A DNA stretch of 64,000 bases, taken from NCBI GenBank assembly GCA_958430865.1, contig CAUDNR010000668.1:3324-67323 (forward strand). The letters run 5' to 3'. Positions within the stretch are counted from its first letter, which is position 1; each line of letters begins with the position of its first letter. Of this stretch, positions 1-12,395 are shown one piece after another. The notes under the pieces are model-generated. The model did no database searches. It was not told the DNA's origin and saw only the letters and a list, made by a program, of their open reading frames with translations. The DNA is from Entrophospora sp. SA101. Its lineage: Eukaryota; Glomeromycota; Glomeromycetes; Entrophosporales; Entrophosporaceae. A program made the position numbers and the translations under genes.

Positions 1-505
1 ATGGACTTGATGGGAAAGAACTTTCAGTATATAAAGCACCCAAAGAATGTTTATGCAAAGTTTCACGCATATTTGTTGTGTAATTTTTATGTTACATTGA
101 TGAGTATTTTAAAGTGATTTTTCAATTAATTTTGTTAGTTGCACAATACAAATATGATCGTCACTTTATGTCACATTTAGTGTTAAAATCGAAAGTTCAC
201 TATGCTGTTTTAATGCCGAAATTTGTTATATTATTATTCTGCATATAATTAGATATTTAGAAGTAATATCAAAAAACAGTGTGAATTTTATAACTTATAA
301 TGTTACACTTTTAAATTGGCATTAAAATTCAATAAATTTGGTGGTCCACTTATTTCAAATTCATTCAAAGGATTAAATTAATATTAAGTGACTTGAATTT
401 TTTGAGGAAAAAGAAAATTTTAATATATGTTGCAGATCGCCTATTATATCACAAATTAATGGCCAATTTCCGCTCACTTAATGTTGATCAAAGGAATAAA
501 TTGTA

Positions 506-541
<36 letters not shown>

Positions 542-542
542 T
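1..542. other. No gene seen; (AAT)n microsatellite just before eIF3h
   Basis: AT-rich sequence with no convincing coding frame; a 38-codon ORF at position 1 has no recognisable features. An (AAT)n run at about 505-541 ends directly before the ATG of the eIF3h pseudogene. Confidence 0.5.
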
Positions 543-1579
543 ATGTCGGAAGTTAAATCCGTTGCTGCAAAAGGCACACCTACGAAAGTCAAAGTAAGAA
601 CTGCCTTAGATATTGAGGGCAATGCTCCATTAGAGTCTGTTCAACTTGATGGACTAGTCGTTCTCAAGATCATTAAACATTGTCATGAATTTTTTCCAAA
701 AGCCGTAACTGGGCAGCTTCTTGGTCTCGATGTTGATCGTGTACTGGAAGTAACAAATAGTTTTCCATTTCCTGAAGCAAAAACTGACGATGAGCATAAA
801 CTAGTCGATGGTGTGTGTGTGTATACATATATTTGAGGAGGAGGAACCATTAATGTTAAAATAAATGCATTAAATGTTATATACACAATCTCTTTTTGAT
901 AAAGATGCTAAATACCAAATTGAAATGATGAAATGCCTCCACGATGTAAATATAGATCACAATACTGTTGGATGGTATCAATCAACATATCTTGGATCCT
1001 ATGTAACTGATAAATTAGTGGAGACATAATTCACTTATCAACAATCACTTAATAATAAAAATGTTGTTATTGTAAATGGTGTTTATATTATTTATATATA
1101 TTATTTTCTTTCTTTTTCAAATTAATAAATATTATATATTAATTATAAATATGCATACATTTTAGATGTTTCGAGTGGAAATCTAGCACTTTCAGCTTAT
1201 CGATTTACACAAACATTTATGAGGCTTACAAGGAAGGAAAATTTACATCAGAATCACTTGTAAAAAATAAATTAACATTTCTGAAGAATTGCCAATTGTA
1301 ATCAAAAATTCACATTTGGTTACTGCACTCTTAGATTCTCTGGATGATTTTGAAAATTTTATACCAAAAACTTATCCCATCAGTATAAACAAAGAATCGG
1401 TTACTGATCCTTTAACACCCGATTTTGAAACACTAGAATTAAGTCTGGATTCCTTACATGGAAAAAATTTTGAATTTTTGTTGAAATCAATCGAAGATAA
1501 TAATTACGAACAAAACAATTTTGCCTTCTGGCAAAAAAATGTCACAAAAGCGCAATCTGCTTTACAAAAAAAAGAGTAA
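543..1579 (+). pseudogene. Decayed eukaryotic translation initiation factor 3 subunit H (eIF3h)
   Basis: The conceptual protein matches eIF3h, an MPN-domain subunit of the eIF3 complex that acts in 43S pre-initiation in the cytosol. Visible family stretches are [50 protein letters not shown] and PIVIKNSH. Three exons can be drawn with GT-AG introns: 543-810, 905-1078 and 1166-1579, all joining in phase 1 through a split Asp codon. The gene is broken by an in-frame TAA at 1027-1029, where the family usually has Gln, and by two frame losses in exon 3: near 1218-1222 (one G short) and near 1275-1280 (one T short in a T run). The C-terminal part is missing or frame-scrambled. A possible remnant (ENEARKE) lies near 1662-1700, also flanked by TAA codons. 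Homopolymer-type indels could be assembly errors, but the nonsense codons are harder to explain that way. Confidence 0.8.
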
Positions 1580-2126
1580 ATTTTTATTATTATTTTTTTT
1601 TAAATCGGGGAAAATATATGTATTAATTTTTTATATTCTGGGTAACAATTATTATTATCAGAAATAAGAAAATGAAGCACGCAAGGAATCACAAAAATAA
1701 AACCTATTTTATTTTTTTTGATATGACATTCATCATGTGATAACTTAATATTTTCCACTGAGCAAACATTGTGAAATGTTAAACAGTCAAATTTCGTCGA
1801 AACACGATTAGTATTTTGGTATATCGAATTTAAATGCAACTTTCCCAATGGATTCAAAAACATTTTTTATTGGAAGCATAAATATTTTTAAAACTCTCTC
1901 CCTGTTCTCATTTAAAAATTTTTAGTTTGTCATAAAATTATTAAATGTTCTAGTTAATTATTGTTTTACTTTATGTTAAAATATTCGACTATTTTCAGTT
2001 GTCTGCAAATCGTGATTTTATAAAACAGTAATATATATTAAAATTTGAGTTGGCTCATTCAGAGTTTTAATGATGACACTAGAAAATATATATAGGATCG
2101 ACAGAAGACTTGGTAGTCCTGCAAAA
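1580..2126. other. No clear gene; possible eIF3h C-terminal debris
   Basis: A stretch in the eIF3h direction around 1660-1850 reads as short peptide pieces separated by TAA/TAG. No intact frame was found. The opposite-strand ORF here has no recognisable family. Confidence 0.35.
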
Positions 2127-2134
2127 CTTGTAAC

Positions 2135-2326
2135 CAGTGTTGTGACCAGAAACTCTTTTGGCTTCCCGAAACGTTTCGGAAAATGAACTTACACTAAGCA
2201 GAAAACTAAAACTAAAACTAAACCTAAACATAAACAAAAACTACTAACCTAAACTAGTTTCGGGTGATTTCTGTTAGTTTCTGTTTCTGGTTTTCCCTAA
2301 ACTCAGAGTTTCGGGTCACAACACTG
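2135..2326. mobile_element. hAT-type MITE with 8-bp target-site duplication
   Basis: A 192-bp element has terminal inverted repeats of about 21 bp: left CAGTGTTGTGACCAGAAAC, and the right end is its reverse complement with one mismatch. It is flanked by a perfect 8-bp direct repeat, CTTGTAAC, at 2127-2134 and 2327-2334. A CAGTG-type terminus plus an 8-bp duplication is the usual signature of a non-autonomous hAT element. The interior has no ORF. Confidence 0.9.
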
Positions 2327-2334
2327 CTTGTAAC

Positions 2335-3365
2335 CCAGTCTGGAATAGAGACATCAATGCTTCATTATATTGCAACTTATATGGCAGCCAGATATTTTCA
2401 CACAATCAAAATCAACCATTAGTTACCTTTCTACTTGTTAACCATATACAACAATATAAATATAAAAATTATTTGAAAAAAAATTATGAATGTTGAGTGA
2501 GTAGTGATTGTTATTATTCGAATTAATATTAATATCAGTTTGTTTTAAATTTAAAATAAAGCAACAATTAATTCCTTTAGTCATATAGACTAAATAATAA
2601 TTATCCATCTTTTCAACATCATTATCTTTTCTTTCGAGTTTCATTTGAAATAATTTGCCAATAAAGATTCATAAACATCAAATGTCAGATAACAGTTCAA
2701 GCTCTAGCTCTTCAAATGACAAAAAAAATAAAGGCTTGTCCATCTTCACATTTAATTGCAATCCCTATTGGATTTAAATGTAAGATTGCAATAAATAATT
2801 TCATGATGGCAGAGCCACATCAAATATCAATGAGCCTCTTACACTCTAGTGAAAAAGAAAAGGTATATTTTTTTTCAAACAATTGAATAATTGGAATTCA
2901 ACTTGTAATATTTTTAAATATCTAAATTAAATAATTCAAATTGAAATTGAAATTACCTAAAAATAGACAATTAATTATCTAAGAGGCAAAATGATTTATT
3001 AAGAACCTTTTTGTAATCAAAGATCCTTTTAAAGATTCGTATATGGTTTAAACTTTGATTTTCTTTACCAAATGTTATTAACATTAACCAAATAGAAGAG
3101 AAAATTTCAATGGCTTTCAAATATACTGAAGTTACAATTGAAAAATATATTATATGGTGATAACGTTTCAATGTTCTCAATAATTACAGGTTCCTGATGT
3201 CAAAAAGTAAAGTTTATTGATCAGCAAAGTTCACAAAAAATAACCTTACCCAAGAAAATTTGTGTGATAAAAAATTTTCTACTTGGTCAATAACTTGGAA
3301 AATAGACTCACAAAATTGGCAATGAACATTTTTAACAACATGTTAATAAATAAATAAATAAATAA

Positions 3366-3396
<31 letters not shown>

Positions 3397-3430
3397 AATA
3401 AATAAATTTTTTAGAATGAAAAATATTATT
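2335..3430. other. Intergenic, no supported gene
   Basis: AT-rich. A short serine-rich ORF starts at 2683 but ends after about 31 codons and is not recognised. An (AAATA)n-type microsatellite spans about 3345-3408, next to the 3' end of the aminotransferase gene. Confidence 0.5.
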
Positions 3431-4873
3431 TTAGTTATTCGTGACATGCAATTGTTCCCAAGCTTTAATTAGAATATCTACTTTAGATGGCTCTCTGACA
3501 GCAACTCTAACAAAAGTAGGTCGATTATAACCAGGTCGTCCACTTCTCACAGGTACACCAGACAATTTGGCTTTATTAACTGCACTTTCGGCAATTTCAA
3601 TTGTTCGCATATCAATCCAAACCCATGACAAAAATTCCTTGCCATAGAATTTCCATGAAATATCATCAACACCATGATTATTTTGTTTATTATTGTTGTT
3701 ATTAATAGATTTTTTTTTTACTGTTTCCACTAAAGAATTGGACACTTTTTTTAATTTTTCTATTAATTCCAAACGCCATTTTGGTGTAAGTTCCCATGTA
3801 TTTTTCATATATGTTTGATCCTTTACTACATTGTCTAGGAATGCAAGTGCTGGTGTATTGACACTCCATGGTACTTGTATTCTTTTGAGGTCATCACAAT
3901 GTTTTGATGTAGGACATACTACCGACCCCAATCTTAATCCTGTACATGACCAAAATTTAGTCCATGAATGTATAATATAAACAGATACTTTATTGGTTTC
4001 ATAAAATTTTAAAAGAAATTCATGTTGTGAAGTAAGAGAATCTGGTCGAAAATTTTCTGATAACCAAGGTTGCATTGATTCATCTATTTTGCAAATGTAT
4101 ATGTTTTAAGTAATATTATAATTTTTTTTACTAATAATAATAATTAAAGCATTACCAACCGACAATAACTACACCACCATCCTCGACATTTTCTTTAATC
4201 CATTGTTTCAATTCTTCAACATTTTTATAATCGCCTGTAGGATTACATGGATTTACAATACATGTAAGTGTAGCAGGTTTAACCTCATTAGATCCAAGAA
4301 TTATACGTCCATTGGTTTCTGCTGATCTTTGATATTCTTTATACTATGAGATATAATTATAGTTCATAAGCACATTTACACACATATGCATGCATATTTA
4401 TATATTATAACACACATACTTGAACATCCCAGGGACCAGGTTTCCAAGTACCTTTAGGTGCAAGTCTTACAACTAAATCGATCAATTCACTTGCACCATT
4501 CCCAAGTAATAATCTATCATGATGTGTTTGATAATCATCAGGCCAAAGAAATTTTGCGAGTGAAGTTTTTGCAGGTTCTTGATTAGCAGGTGGATAATGA
4601 TGACATGTATCAACCTAACAAGAAATAAAGAAAGTAAAGAAAGGCGGAAAATTGAAAAAATGAAAATGAAAATGAAAATGATGGAAATTACATATTTAAA
4701 TATTTATATATGTAACCTACTGAATCTTTTGATGCTTTCAAAGCTTCTTTTGGTGTACCTAACGCATTAGTAGTTACTGAAAAATCTTCTACAAAATTAT
4801 CTAAAAATTTCCAATCTTGCCCACCATGGAATTGCTGCGACTTAGTATCCCACACATTAGTGTCTAAAACCAT
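3431..4873 (-). CDS. PLP-dependent aminotransferase, class I/II (HisC/CobD-like)
   Basis: Four exons on the minus strand (4873-4721, 4614-4420, 4343-4160, 4083-3431) join in frame to 394 residues. Family features are visible: VNPCNPTG in exon 3, and in exon 4 SWTKFWSCTGLRLG, in which Lys220 is the expected Schiff-base lysine to pyridoxal phosphate and the following Arg contacts its phosphate. The C-terminal part holds the small domain. The overall pattern resembles histidinol-phosphate aminotransferase and threonine-phosphate decarboxylase relatives (fold type I), but the substrate cannot be read from the sequence. Introns are 61-106 nt with GT-AG ends; the third donor reads GTTGGT, which is weak, but it is the only one that gives the DESMQPW joint. 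An asparagine-rich loop near residue 308 looks like low-complexity expansion. The gene is convergent with eIF3h. Confidence 0.85.
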
Positions 4874-5417
4874 TATTTTTTTAAAAATTCTTTTTCAAAA
4901 ATAAAAGATCTTTTTTTTTGAATTCGGGTTGACACTGATTATGATTGGTTGTTCGGTCGGGTTTTGCCACAATTAATCACTAAAAAGATTTCGTGAAACT
5001 TTCTAAAATAATTCACTTATTCCTGACTTTTATATCGTTGAGAATTTGAGTTTAATTATTAATTAATGGTAAAAATAGAAGTAATATATAGTAGATGGAG
5101 TAGTAGATGTAGAAGCAGTGCTGGTGGTGGAAGTAAATAGTAAAATTGTTAGATAGTGAGTGAATCATTTATATCTGGTAAAGGTTTTGATAGCAAAGAA
5201 TAAAAAAACTTGTATTTTTTAATTATTATTACAATTAGGATTAGGAATCTATGTCATATAACAACTACCACCAACTTCCATTTTTTTGATGCAACTTCTG
5301 ACAACCTTCTCAATTTTCTTGATTTATTAATTCAACATACTTGAGAAGTACATTCCTTTACTTAAGGATGCAAACATATGAACACCTGAGGTTACGACAC
5401 TATTTGGCATATGTCAT
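4874..5417. other. Intergenic, likely 5' region of the aminotransferase
   Basis: No supported gene. It holds the upstream region of the minus-strand aminotransferase and some short purine-rich and CATATG-containing repeats near 5400. Confidence 0.4.
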
Positions 5418-6339
5418 ATGGCATTATGCAAGTGCCATATGCAATATGATCACCAAGTAAGGTTACAGTCAAACCTTGTTACAACACACATAATACAATC
5501 AGTTATGTTTTTCCTAGAATCAGCTCAAAGAAATCTTGGACAGAGAGAATTATTGAAAAGTGTATGTTCAGTAAATCTAACAAGAAAAGGACATTACTTC
5601 AGTTTTGATGAAGCACTTGAATATTATGGTGTCAAATTCACAAAACAAAATATTAATGGAGACCCTACAAATCTTGATAACCTTATGCTACAAATTCAGT
5701 CAGTCCAAACAGAGCATGAGCATTTGGAGCCACTTGTCTTGGAATTTGTTGGAGAAACCACCATTTAAAAAAAATAAGGAGTGTCCAAAAAAGAGCCAAA
5801 GAGATGCTATGTGGTCTGTTGTTAATGAATTAATCAAAGCCTTTGACATAGAAGATCCTACAGGACATAATTTTTTTAAAAATGCAAAAGAAATCAATGA
5901 AAATGGCTTTAATAACATGTTCACATGTTATGAAAAAGGTTTAAATCGCCTTGATAATCTCTTAAAACAAGAAGTTTACAAGACAATATCACATTCCACT
6001 GTTGGCAGGAAAAGTAAAAACCTTGGTATTGTAAAAGTTAAAGAACATCTTAAACTACAAGACGAAGAAATGGAAGAGATTAGGGAAAATTTACCAATTC
6101 ATAGTCAAGAGACAATAGTTGTACCAGTCAATGAGATAATACAGGAGGAGACAAGACCTTCTTCACAAACAAGTAAGAGACATAAAAAAACAGATGAGGA
6201 ACTTGAAATTCTTAAAGAGGTATTTGATCACACTGTAGATTTACCAAAGGATGTAGCAAAAAGATTATCTGAAGAGCTATTTAAATTATATAATTCATGG
6301 CATCCAGTAAAGTTAGAGATTACTGGTATGATAATGTGA
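5418..6339 (+). pseudogene. Frameshifted member of an uncharacterised repetitive protein family
   Basis: Two overlapping frames together look like one protein. Frame one (5418-5768) contains EALEYYGVKFTKQ and LQIQSVQTEHEHLE. It ends at a TAA beside an A-rich run at about 5765-5774, and the second frame continues from there to 6339 with DAMWSVVNELIKAFDIEDP and FNNMFTCYEKGL. A single indel near the A run would join them. I recognise the style as a large Rhizophagus multigene family, possibly transposon-derived, but cannot name a domain or function. No intron is evident. The C-terminal part is hydrophilic and rich in Lys, Glu and Thr. Confidence 0.5.
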
Positions 6340-7370
6340 AAAGAAAAAAATAAATAAATTACAATGTTAACATCACAAACCTTTTCCTTCTCCCTTTATT
6401 GCACATTTTTTGGTAATCATTTGAAACAATTTTTTCATATCTAGTTACTTTTTAACATGTAAACCAATTAAGTATTAACAAAAAAAATATCTAATGTTGA
6501 ATATCCATTAATCATTTAATATAAATTTTACCTAGTATTAATATTTAATAATTTTATCTGTTTGAAATTGTCTTGTTTTTTGTCATTAATTCATACTATC
6601 CTAAAATTATTCACAATAAAAACAAAAGCTTTAAATTTAAGATCATTATCACCTATAATAATAAAATTGATTATTAATTTATCAATTTATTAAATTGATA
6701 ATAATTAATAATAATAATATTAAATCCAATATATGTAACAAAAGTTAGAAAACAATAATGTGAAAAAAAATTGTTGAAAAGTTTTTATAATAATAAATAA
6801 CTTATAAAACCGTTTTTTGCTTTCAATTTCTTCCTTTCCCCAAGAAACCATATATTTTCTGAAAGCTCTTAATGTACTTTGTCTTATCATGCTAAAACGA
6901 TCTCAATAGAGCTGATTTCCGAAAAGAATTAAGCTTCCGAAGTCAAAAACCATAGGTTTCTTGAGAGGCTATTACTCCATAACTGGAAGAGCTACAAACG
7001 CATAAAGCTCGCGTTTTAAAGGTCAAAAGTAAGTGATTGTTTTTACCTAGAGGCACGAAAATTGTTTAATAATAATAATGAGTTTACGTTCAATTCATTC
7101 GCCAAAGTCCGTTGTACAGAAAACGTGTCATGCCGATCAAATATTAAAATCAGTCACTGTGAAATGTCGTCCGACTAATATATTTCCTAAAAGCGAGTTT
7201 GAATGCTAAATTTAAAAAGAGCTTTATTCAAGTCCCAAAAGATCATAATTTTGATCCATAAGTATCTATCCATCTAGCATACATATTTGTTTGAATGCTT
7301 TTTTTGCGTCCTTGAATAAAAAAAAATTTTAAAGAAAAACTTTACTTAATAAAGAAATAAAGAGAAAAAA
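6340..7370. other. Intergenic, no supported gene
   Basis: AT-rich with no coding frame, RNA gene or clear repeat that I can support. The last part is the 5' region of the transporter. Confidence 0.5.
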
Positions 7371-9905
7371 ATGGAAAGGGGAATCAATGACAATGACGTA
7401 TGTGTGTTTGTGTTAATATTAATGTATTCAATATATTATTATAAAATCGATTGTGCTATGTATAATTGAAACCATATAACTGTCAACATAGTCATCTTCT
7501 GCATCCTATACACCTTTAATAGAAGAAAACAATGAAATTCAAGCAACAAGTCCAAAAGTTTCTACCTCAGACGATGATGTAGACAATGATAGCTTATCAC
7601 ATAATACTTCTCTTAACAATCATTTTCATCAACATTTTGATGAGCCTGTTCTAAGAAATTTCGAAAAGACTGCTAAAATCACCCCTTTTGTAGTTACCTC
7701 AGCTTTAATTGTGGCCATTGGTGGATTCTTATTTGGGTATTATATATTATATGTGTGAATTAATTGTGTTTAAAAAAATTTTTTTAAACATTTTTTAGAT
7801 TTGATACAGGTGTAATTAGTGGTGCAATGTTGCTAATTGAACATGACTTTACTATGACAGCTTTTCAAAAAGGAATGGTAGTTGGAGGTAAATAATCAAA
7901 ATCCATTATTTTATTTGAAAACAAAGTTTTTTTTCAACTAATTTGCAAATTTTTGTTTTTGTTTAGCAACAACAATTGGTGCATTTTTTGGTGGATTAGG
8001 AGCTGGTAAATAATTGATAGTGATGGAGATAATAATATTATTTTAAAGAAGACAATGATAATAATAATAATAATAATAATAATAAGCTGTAATAATTATC
8101 ACATCAAACATATATATTAAATAGGTTCTTTATCAGATTTTGCTGGACGTAGAATTACATCTATACTTGCAGCCATTGTATTTCTTGTGGGCTCTCTTAT
8201 CATAACTTTTGCTGGTACATATTATCTTTTAGTTGTAGGTCGATTTGTGGTTGGATTAGCAACTGGAATTGCTTCAATGGTAGTTCCTATTTATATTAGT
8301 GAAATATCTCCAAGATTTCATCGTGGTCGTCTTGTCACTATGAATGTTTTGTTGATTACTGGTGGACAAGTTATTGCTTACTTGGTTGGTGTTTTATTTG
8401 TTTCCAATGGTGGCTGGAGATGGATGTTTGGTGTATCCATTATCCCTCCTATAATACAACTAGTTTGTAAGTAATATATTTTTTGTGCTATATAATATTT
8501 TTGTGAGAATAAATATATTTATGAGAATATATGTAATTATGTGAATCTAGGTATGCCATTTGTTCCTGAAAGTCCACGTTATCTTGTAAAATCTGGTAAG
8601 CCTGGAGAAGCTATGGATGTTCTGCATAAAATTTACTCCAAAGCTCCACAAAATTTTCTAGATGAAGGTTAAACATATGTTATTATAATGATTATTATTT
8701 TTAAATATCAATAAATTATTTTATTAACAGTCTATAAATTATCTAATAGAAATAGAAATTATACAAAAAACTATTGAACAAGATTCAACTGGATCTTATC
8801 AACAATTATTGGATCATCCAAATCTTAGACCACTAATCATTGCTTGTGGTCTCCAATCACTTCAGCAACTTTCAGGCTTTGATACAGCCATGTATTATGG
8901 TGTATGTAACATATATATTGATTTCCAAATAACTAATATTTTAGCAATAAATTAACATTTTTTTAAAAATTTTAGGGAACTATGTTAAAAATGGCAGGAT
9001 TTGCTATCATTAAAGAAGCAATTGTATTTTCTATACTATTATCAATCACAAATTTTGTAATGACTGGTAATTAATTTTTACAAGGATTATCTTATTACCA
9101 AATCCAATCATAATAATTATATTAATAATTTTTTATTTTTTTGTAAAGTTGTTGCATTATATATTATAGATAGGGTAGGTCGTAGAACTATACTTTTGTA
9201 CACAATAATAGCAACTATTATTGGATTATTTCTTCTAGGAGTTGGATTTGCTTCCATTATTGGATTTGTACCTAAACAAGTTGCATGTACTGATTATGGA
9301 ACAAGATGTGCTGCTTGTGTAATTGATGATAGATGTGGATTTAGTAAACATTTAGGCGGAATTTGTTCACCAAAAACTGATTATGAAGAATTCTATGATT
9401 CATGTCCTGATGGCAATGTACTTAAAAGTTTATTTGCTCTTTTCACTTTGATGCTTTTTATAACAGGTGAGTTTGCATTTTTGTTTGTATATATATTACT
9501 TCTTTATTAATTAGTTTTTTGAATGGTTGATTAGGTTATGCACTAGGGCTTGGTCATGCACCATGGTTAATACAAAGTGAACTTTTTCCTTTGAATATTA
9601 GAGGCCGAGCATCTGGTGTTGCTACAGGTATATCTTTAATATTCCTATAAAGGTTTAATATTATAAAGATTTGTTAATTTAAAATTTCCTTAAAAAAATT
9701 TTATAATTTAGCAACAAATTGGTTTATGAATTCATGTGTAGTTATAGCATTCTTGCCATTAACAGAAACTATAACAATCTCAGGCACATTTTGGCTTTAT
9801 GCATTGTTATTGATATTTGGGTGGTTCTTTGTGTATTTTATGGTTCCAGAAACATCTGGCAAATCATTAGAAGAAATAACAGAATACTTTTATGATCATA
9901 AATAG
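7371..9905 (+). CDS. MFS sugar transporter, proton/myo-inositol symporter type
   Basis: Eleven exons (7371-7397, 7492-7736, 7799-7887, 7967-8005, 8125-8466, 8551-8667, 8750-8901, 8976-9066, 9149-9466, 9535-9627, 9712-9905), all with GT-AG introns, join to 568 residues. Sugar-porter signatures are present in order: GFLFGFDTGVISGAM in helix 1, GRR after helix 2, GRFVVGLATGIASMVVP with PIYISEISP, PESPRYL, QQLSGFDTAMYY, DRVGRR, and the terminal PETSGKSLEEI. The loop before the last helices carries CAAC and DDRCGF, a Cys-rich insert typical of the HMIT/ITR inositol transporter branch. The role is probably proton-coupled uptake of myo-inositol or a related polyol across the plasma membrane; the exact substrate is inference. 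The 27-nt first exon was chosen because its GTATGT donor keeps frame and no other upstream ATG does. Confidence 0.9.
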
Positions 9906-10037
9906 CAAAATAATGATAGCATTAAATACATTTATACATTTATATACACATACAACCAACATATATATAAATAGTTGTAATTCTATTTATTATAAATACT
10001 TAATTGCAGAAAATCTAACAAACACATCATTAACAAT

Positions 10038-11545
10038 TTAATTTTCATATTCAACTGTATTTGTCAATGATCCAATTTTATCAATTTCTATGACGACAGT
10101 GTCATTATGTTGAAGAAATATTGGAGGATTCCTTGTAAATCCAACTCCTTTATACATATTTAATTTTTTTGAAATAAAGTTTAATAATAATTCTTTCCCT
10201 CTTTTTTAATCAAAACTTAAAACACTCCAAATATAAATATATCCATACCTTCAGGTGTACCTGTTAATATCACACTACCCTTTTGTAAAGTAGTTCCTTT
10301 ACTTAAAAAACTAATTAATCTTGGCACATCAAATATCATATGTAATAACATTTTAATTAATTCCCAAAGAAATGATTAATTAATGATTGAATATATAAAA
10401 AACAAAGTATTTTGCTAAATACACATTCTTTGATACTTATCTTTTGTGTTAGAATTTTGTAAAACTTTTCCATTAATTATTGTACGTATACCAAGTGAAT
10501 TCGGATTCTTGATCAACTTTGGTGATACTAATACTGGTCCAATTGGACAAAATGTATCAAATCCCTAGAGAAAAACATAATATAAAATAATAGCAACAAT
10601 AATAAAGATTACATCAATTACTTTTACAATCACCACCACCACCCCACTACCACCACCACTCTTCATCTTCATATTAGCAGAAAAAACTAAAAATACTTTA
10701 GAAAAACACCATTGACCAGATCCAAGTGTTTTTCCTTGCCATTTTCTAGCCGAGACATCATTAGCACAAGTATAACCCAACACATAATTTAATGCATTTT
10801 CTGCATCAACATTTTTACAATCTTTATTCAACACAACCGCTAATTCTGCTTCATAATCTGTTTGATTATTGTTTGCTAATGATGGAACTAAAATTTTATC
10901 ATTAGGATTTTGTAAACTGGTAGAAGGTTTTATAAATAAAATTGGATATTTTGGTAATGGTTGTGATGTCTCATGTGCATGTGCTTTATAGTTTAATCCT
11001 ACACATCTTATTATAGGAATTTGCGCTGGTGATAATGGTGTTAATATCTAAAATATATTATTTTTTGAAAAATATTAAAATTGAAATTTGAACTTTTTAA
11101 AATTCAAAAATGATGATAAAAATTTAAAAAGATTTTTTTTAATACTTTTTTTACAGTCATCACTTTATCAGTAATTTTAGCAGTCTCATCAAATACATCA
11201 CCATCGATTACATTAGCTTTTAATTCATTACTTGCTTGTTCGTCTTTACCAATTACTCCACTACCTTCAGATGATGATGAAGGGTTAATTGGTTGTCCAA
11301 AATAAATTTCTTGATCTTCAGCTACAAATCTTTTATAAAAAAAAAAACATTAACTCAATCATTCATCAATTGTGCTTATATATTCACATGTACCTAATCA
11401 ATCTATCCCATACTACTGCTTGTTTTGAATTAGTAGTAAACGTTGATGATGAAAATAGTCGACTTTCAAAAGATGATTTTATATGATAAAAATAATCTTT
11501 CCTTTCCAAATGAAATTTTTTACCCAAATTTAAAATAAATTTCAT
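10038..11545 (-). CDS. Fumarylacetoacetate hydrolase-family protein (FAHD2-like)
   Basis: Six exons on the minus strand (11545-11394, 11329-11146, 11047-10697, 10564-10441, 10341-10249, 10147-10038) give 337 residues. Core FAH features are seen: [13 protein letters not shown], the metal-ligand region [33 protein letters not shown] and [10 protein letters not shown]. The N-terminus (basic, Ser- and Phe-rich, before the domain) looks like a mitochondrial presequence. Family members cleave or tautomerise acylpyruvate/oxaloacetate-type substrates with a divalent metal; the substrate here is unknown. Five joints are needed. Four use GT-AG ends, but the fourth (10440-10342) only keeps the conserved DMIFDVP if it is spliced as AT-AC. 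The gene is convergent with the transporter, with 132 bp between the stops. Confidence 0.88.
10342..10440 (-). other. Apparent AT-AC intron in the FAHD2-like gene
   Basis: On the coding strand the 99-nt intron begins ATAAGTATC and ends GTTATTAC. Exon 4 ends in phase 1 (AAA G) and exon 5 starts AT ATG ATA, which gives Asp-Met-Ile-Phe, as expected for the family. No GT-AG pair in the interval keeps this motif. The /ATAAGT start is the form known for U2-type AT-AC introns. Confidence 0.75.
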
Positions 11546-11869
11546 TTTTATGAAAAATGTGTGTTCAGTTTATAATATGTTGATCAGTAGATATTGCATG
11601 AAAACCATTAATTCTTAAAAAAAAAAAAATATTATCAATTTTTTAAAAGGCTGCTCAATTCACAACCTGATGATTATTATATGGACGGTTAGTTAAAGAT
11701 ACCAATGATACCACTATTAAAAACGTCATTGCACTTCTAATGTCAATAGGTCATCTATAACTTCTTTTATCGTCATTATCGTCCGTTGTCAAATGTTTTA
11801 ACCAAAGAATTATCAGCGAAACTTATTGTTAGTAATGTGTTGTAACCTCTAACCCTGTCTAAAAGATCG

Positions 11870-12180
11870 GCAATTGAATGATCCCATTAATGAACATGAA
11901 CATAAAAAGAGAAAGCTTGCGTCTATATTAGAATCATTTGCGGAAAACAAGCAATTAGTAGCGCAAAGTACCAATTGTGGCTTCTAGCTTGCCTACAGAA
12001 CCAGGTGATGGGTCTTTTCCTGAAGAAACTATAGAAGTTGCCATGAATATTGATTTTGTTCAAAAAAAAACCCTGTTACTGACGCTACAACAAAAAAATT
12101 TGTTACATAAGCTTCTTCGAGGTAAAGAGAAAAAAAAAAAAATCTTTCTCCAAAGAAATCGATCGTATTTTAGAAAGTAA
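11870..12180 (+). pseudogene. Unidentified frameshifted ORF remnant
   Basis: One frame reads LNDPINEHEHKKRKLAS and continues to about 11984, where it stops. An overlapping frame continues from 11977 to 12180 with SSLPTEPGDGSFPEETIE. Together they look like a piece of one charged, low-complexity protein broken by an indel. No domain or family is recognised, and no start is clear. Confidence 0.35.
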
Positions 12181-12395
12181 TTCATCAAATAATTTACATA
12201 AATGTTATTACTGATTATTTATTTTTTTTAACAGATATTTTTTGACATGATATTGAAAAGTTAGTTACACCAATGTTTTTTACGTGTTTATGCTACAATC
12301 CCAATGTTAATATGAACACGTTGATAATAATTCTCCTTAACTTTCCTCTATATACTCAAAATTTTTTTTAATTAAGAAAAAATAGTAAATTCAAA

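Noticed and set aside
1027..1029. Alternative genetic code with TAA/TAG as Gln
   Set aside because: The intact host genes end at TAA, TAG or TGA as normal, and the stops occur only in decayed sequences that also have indels.
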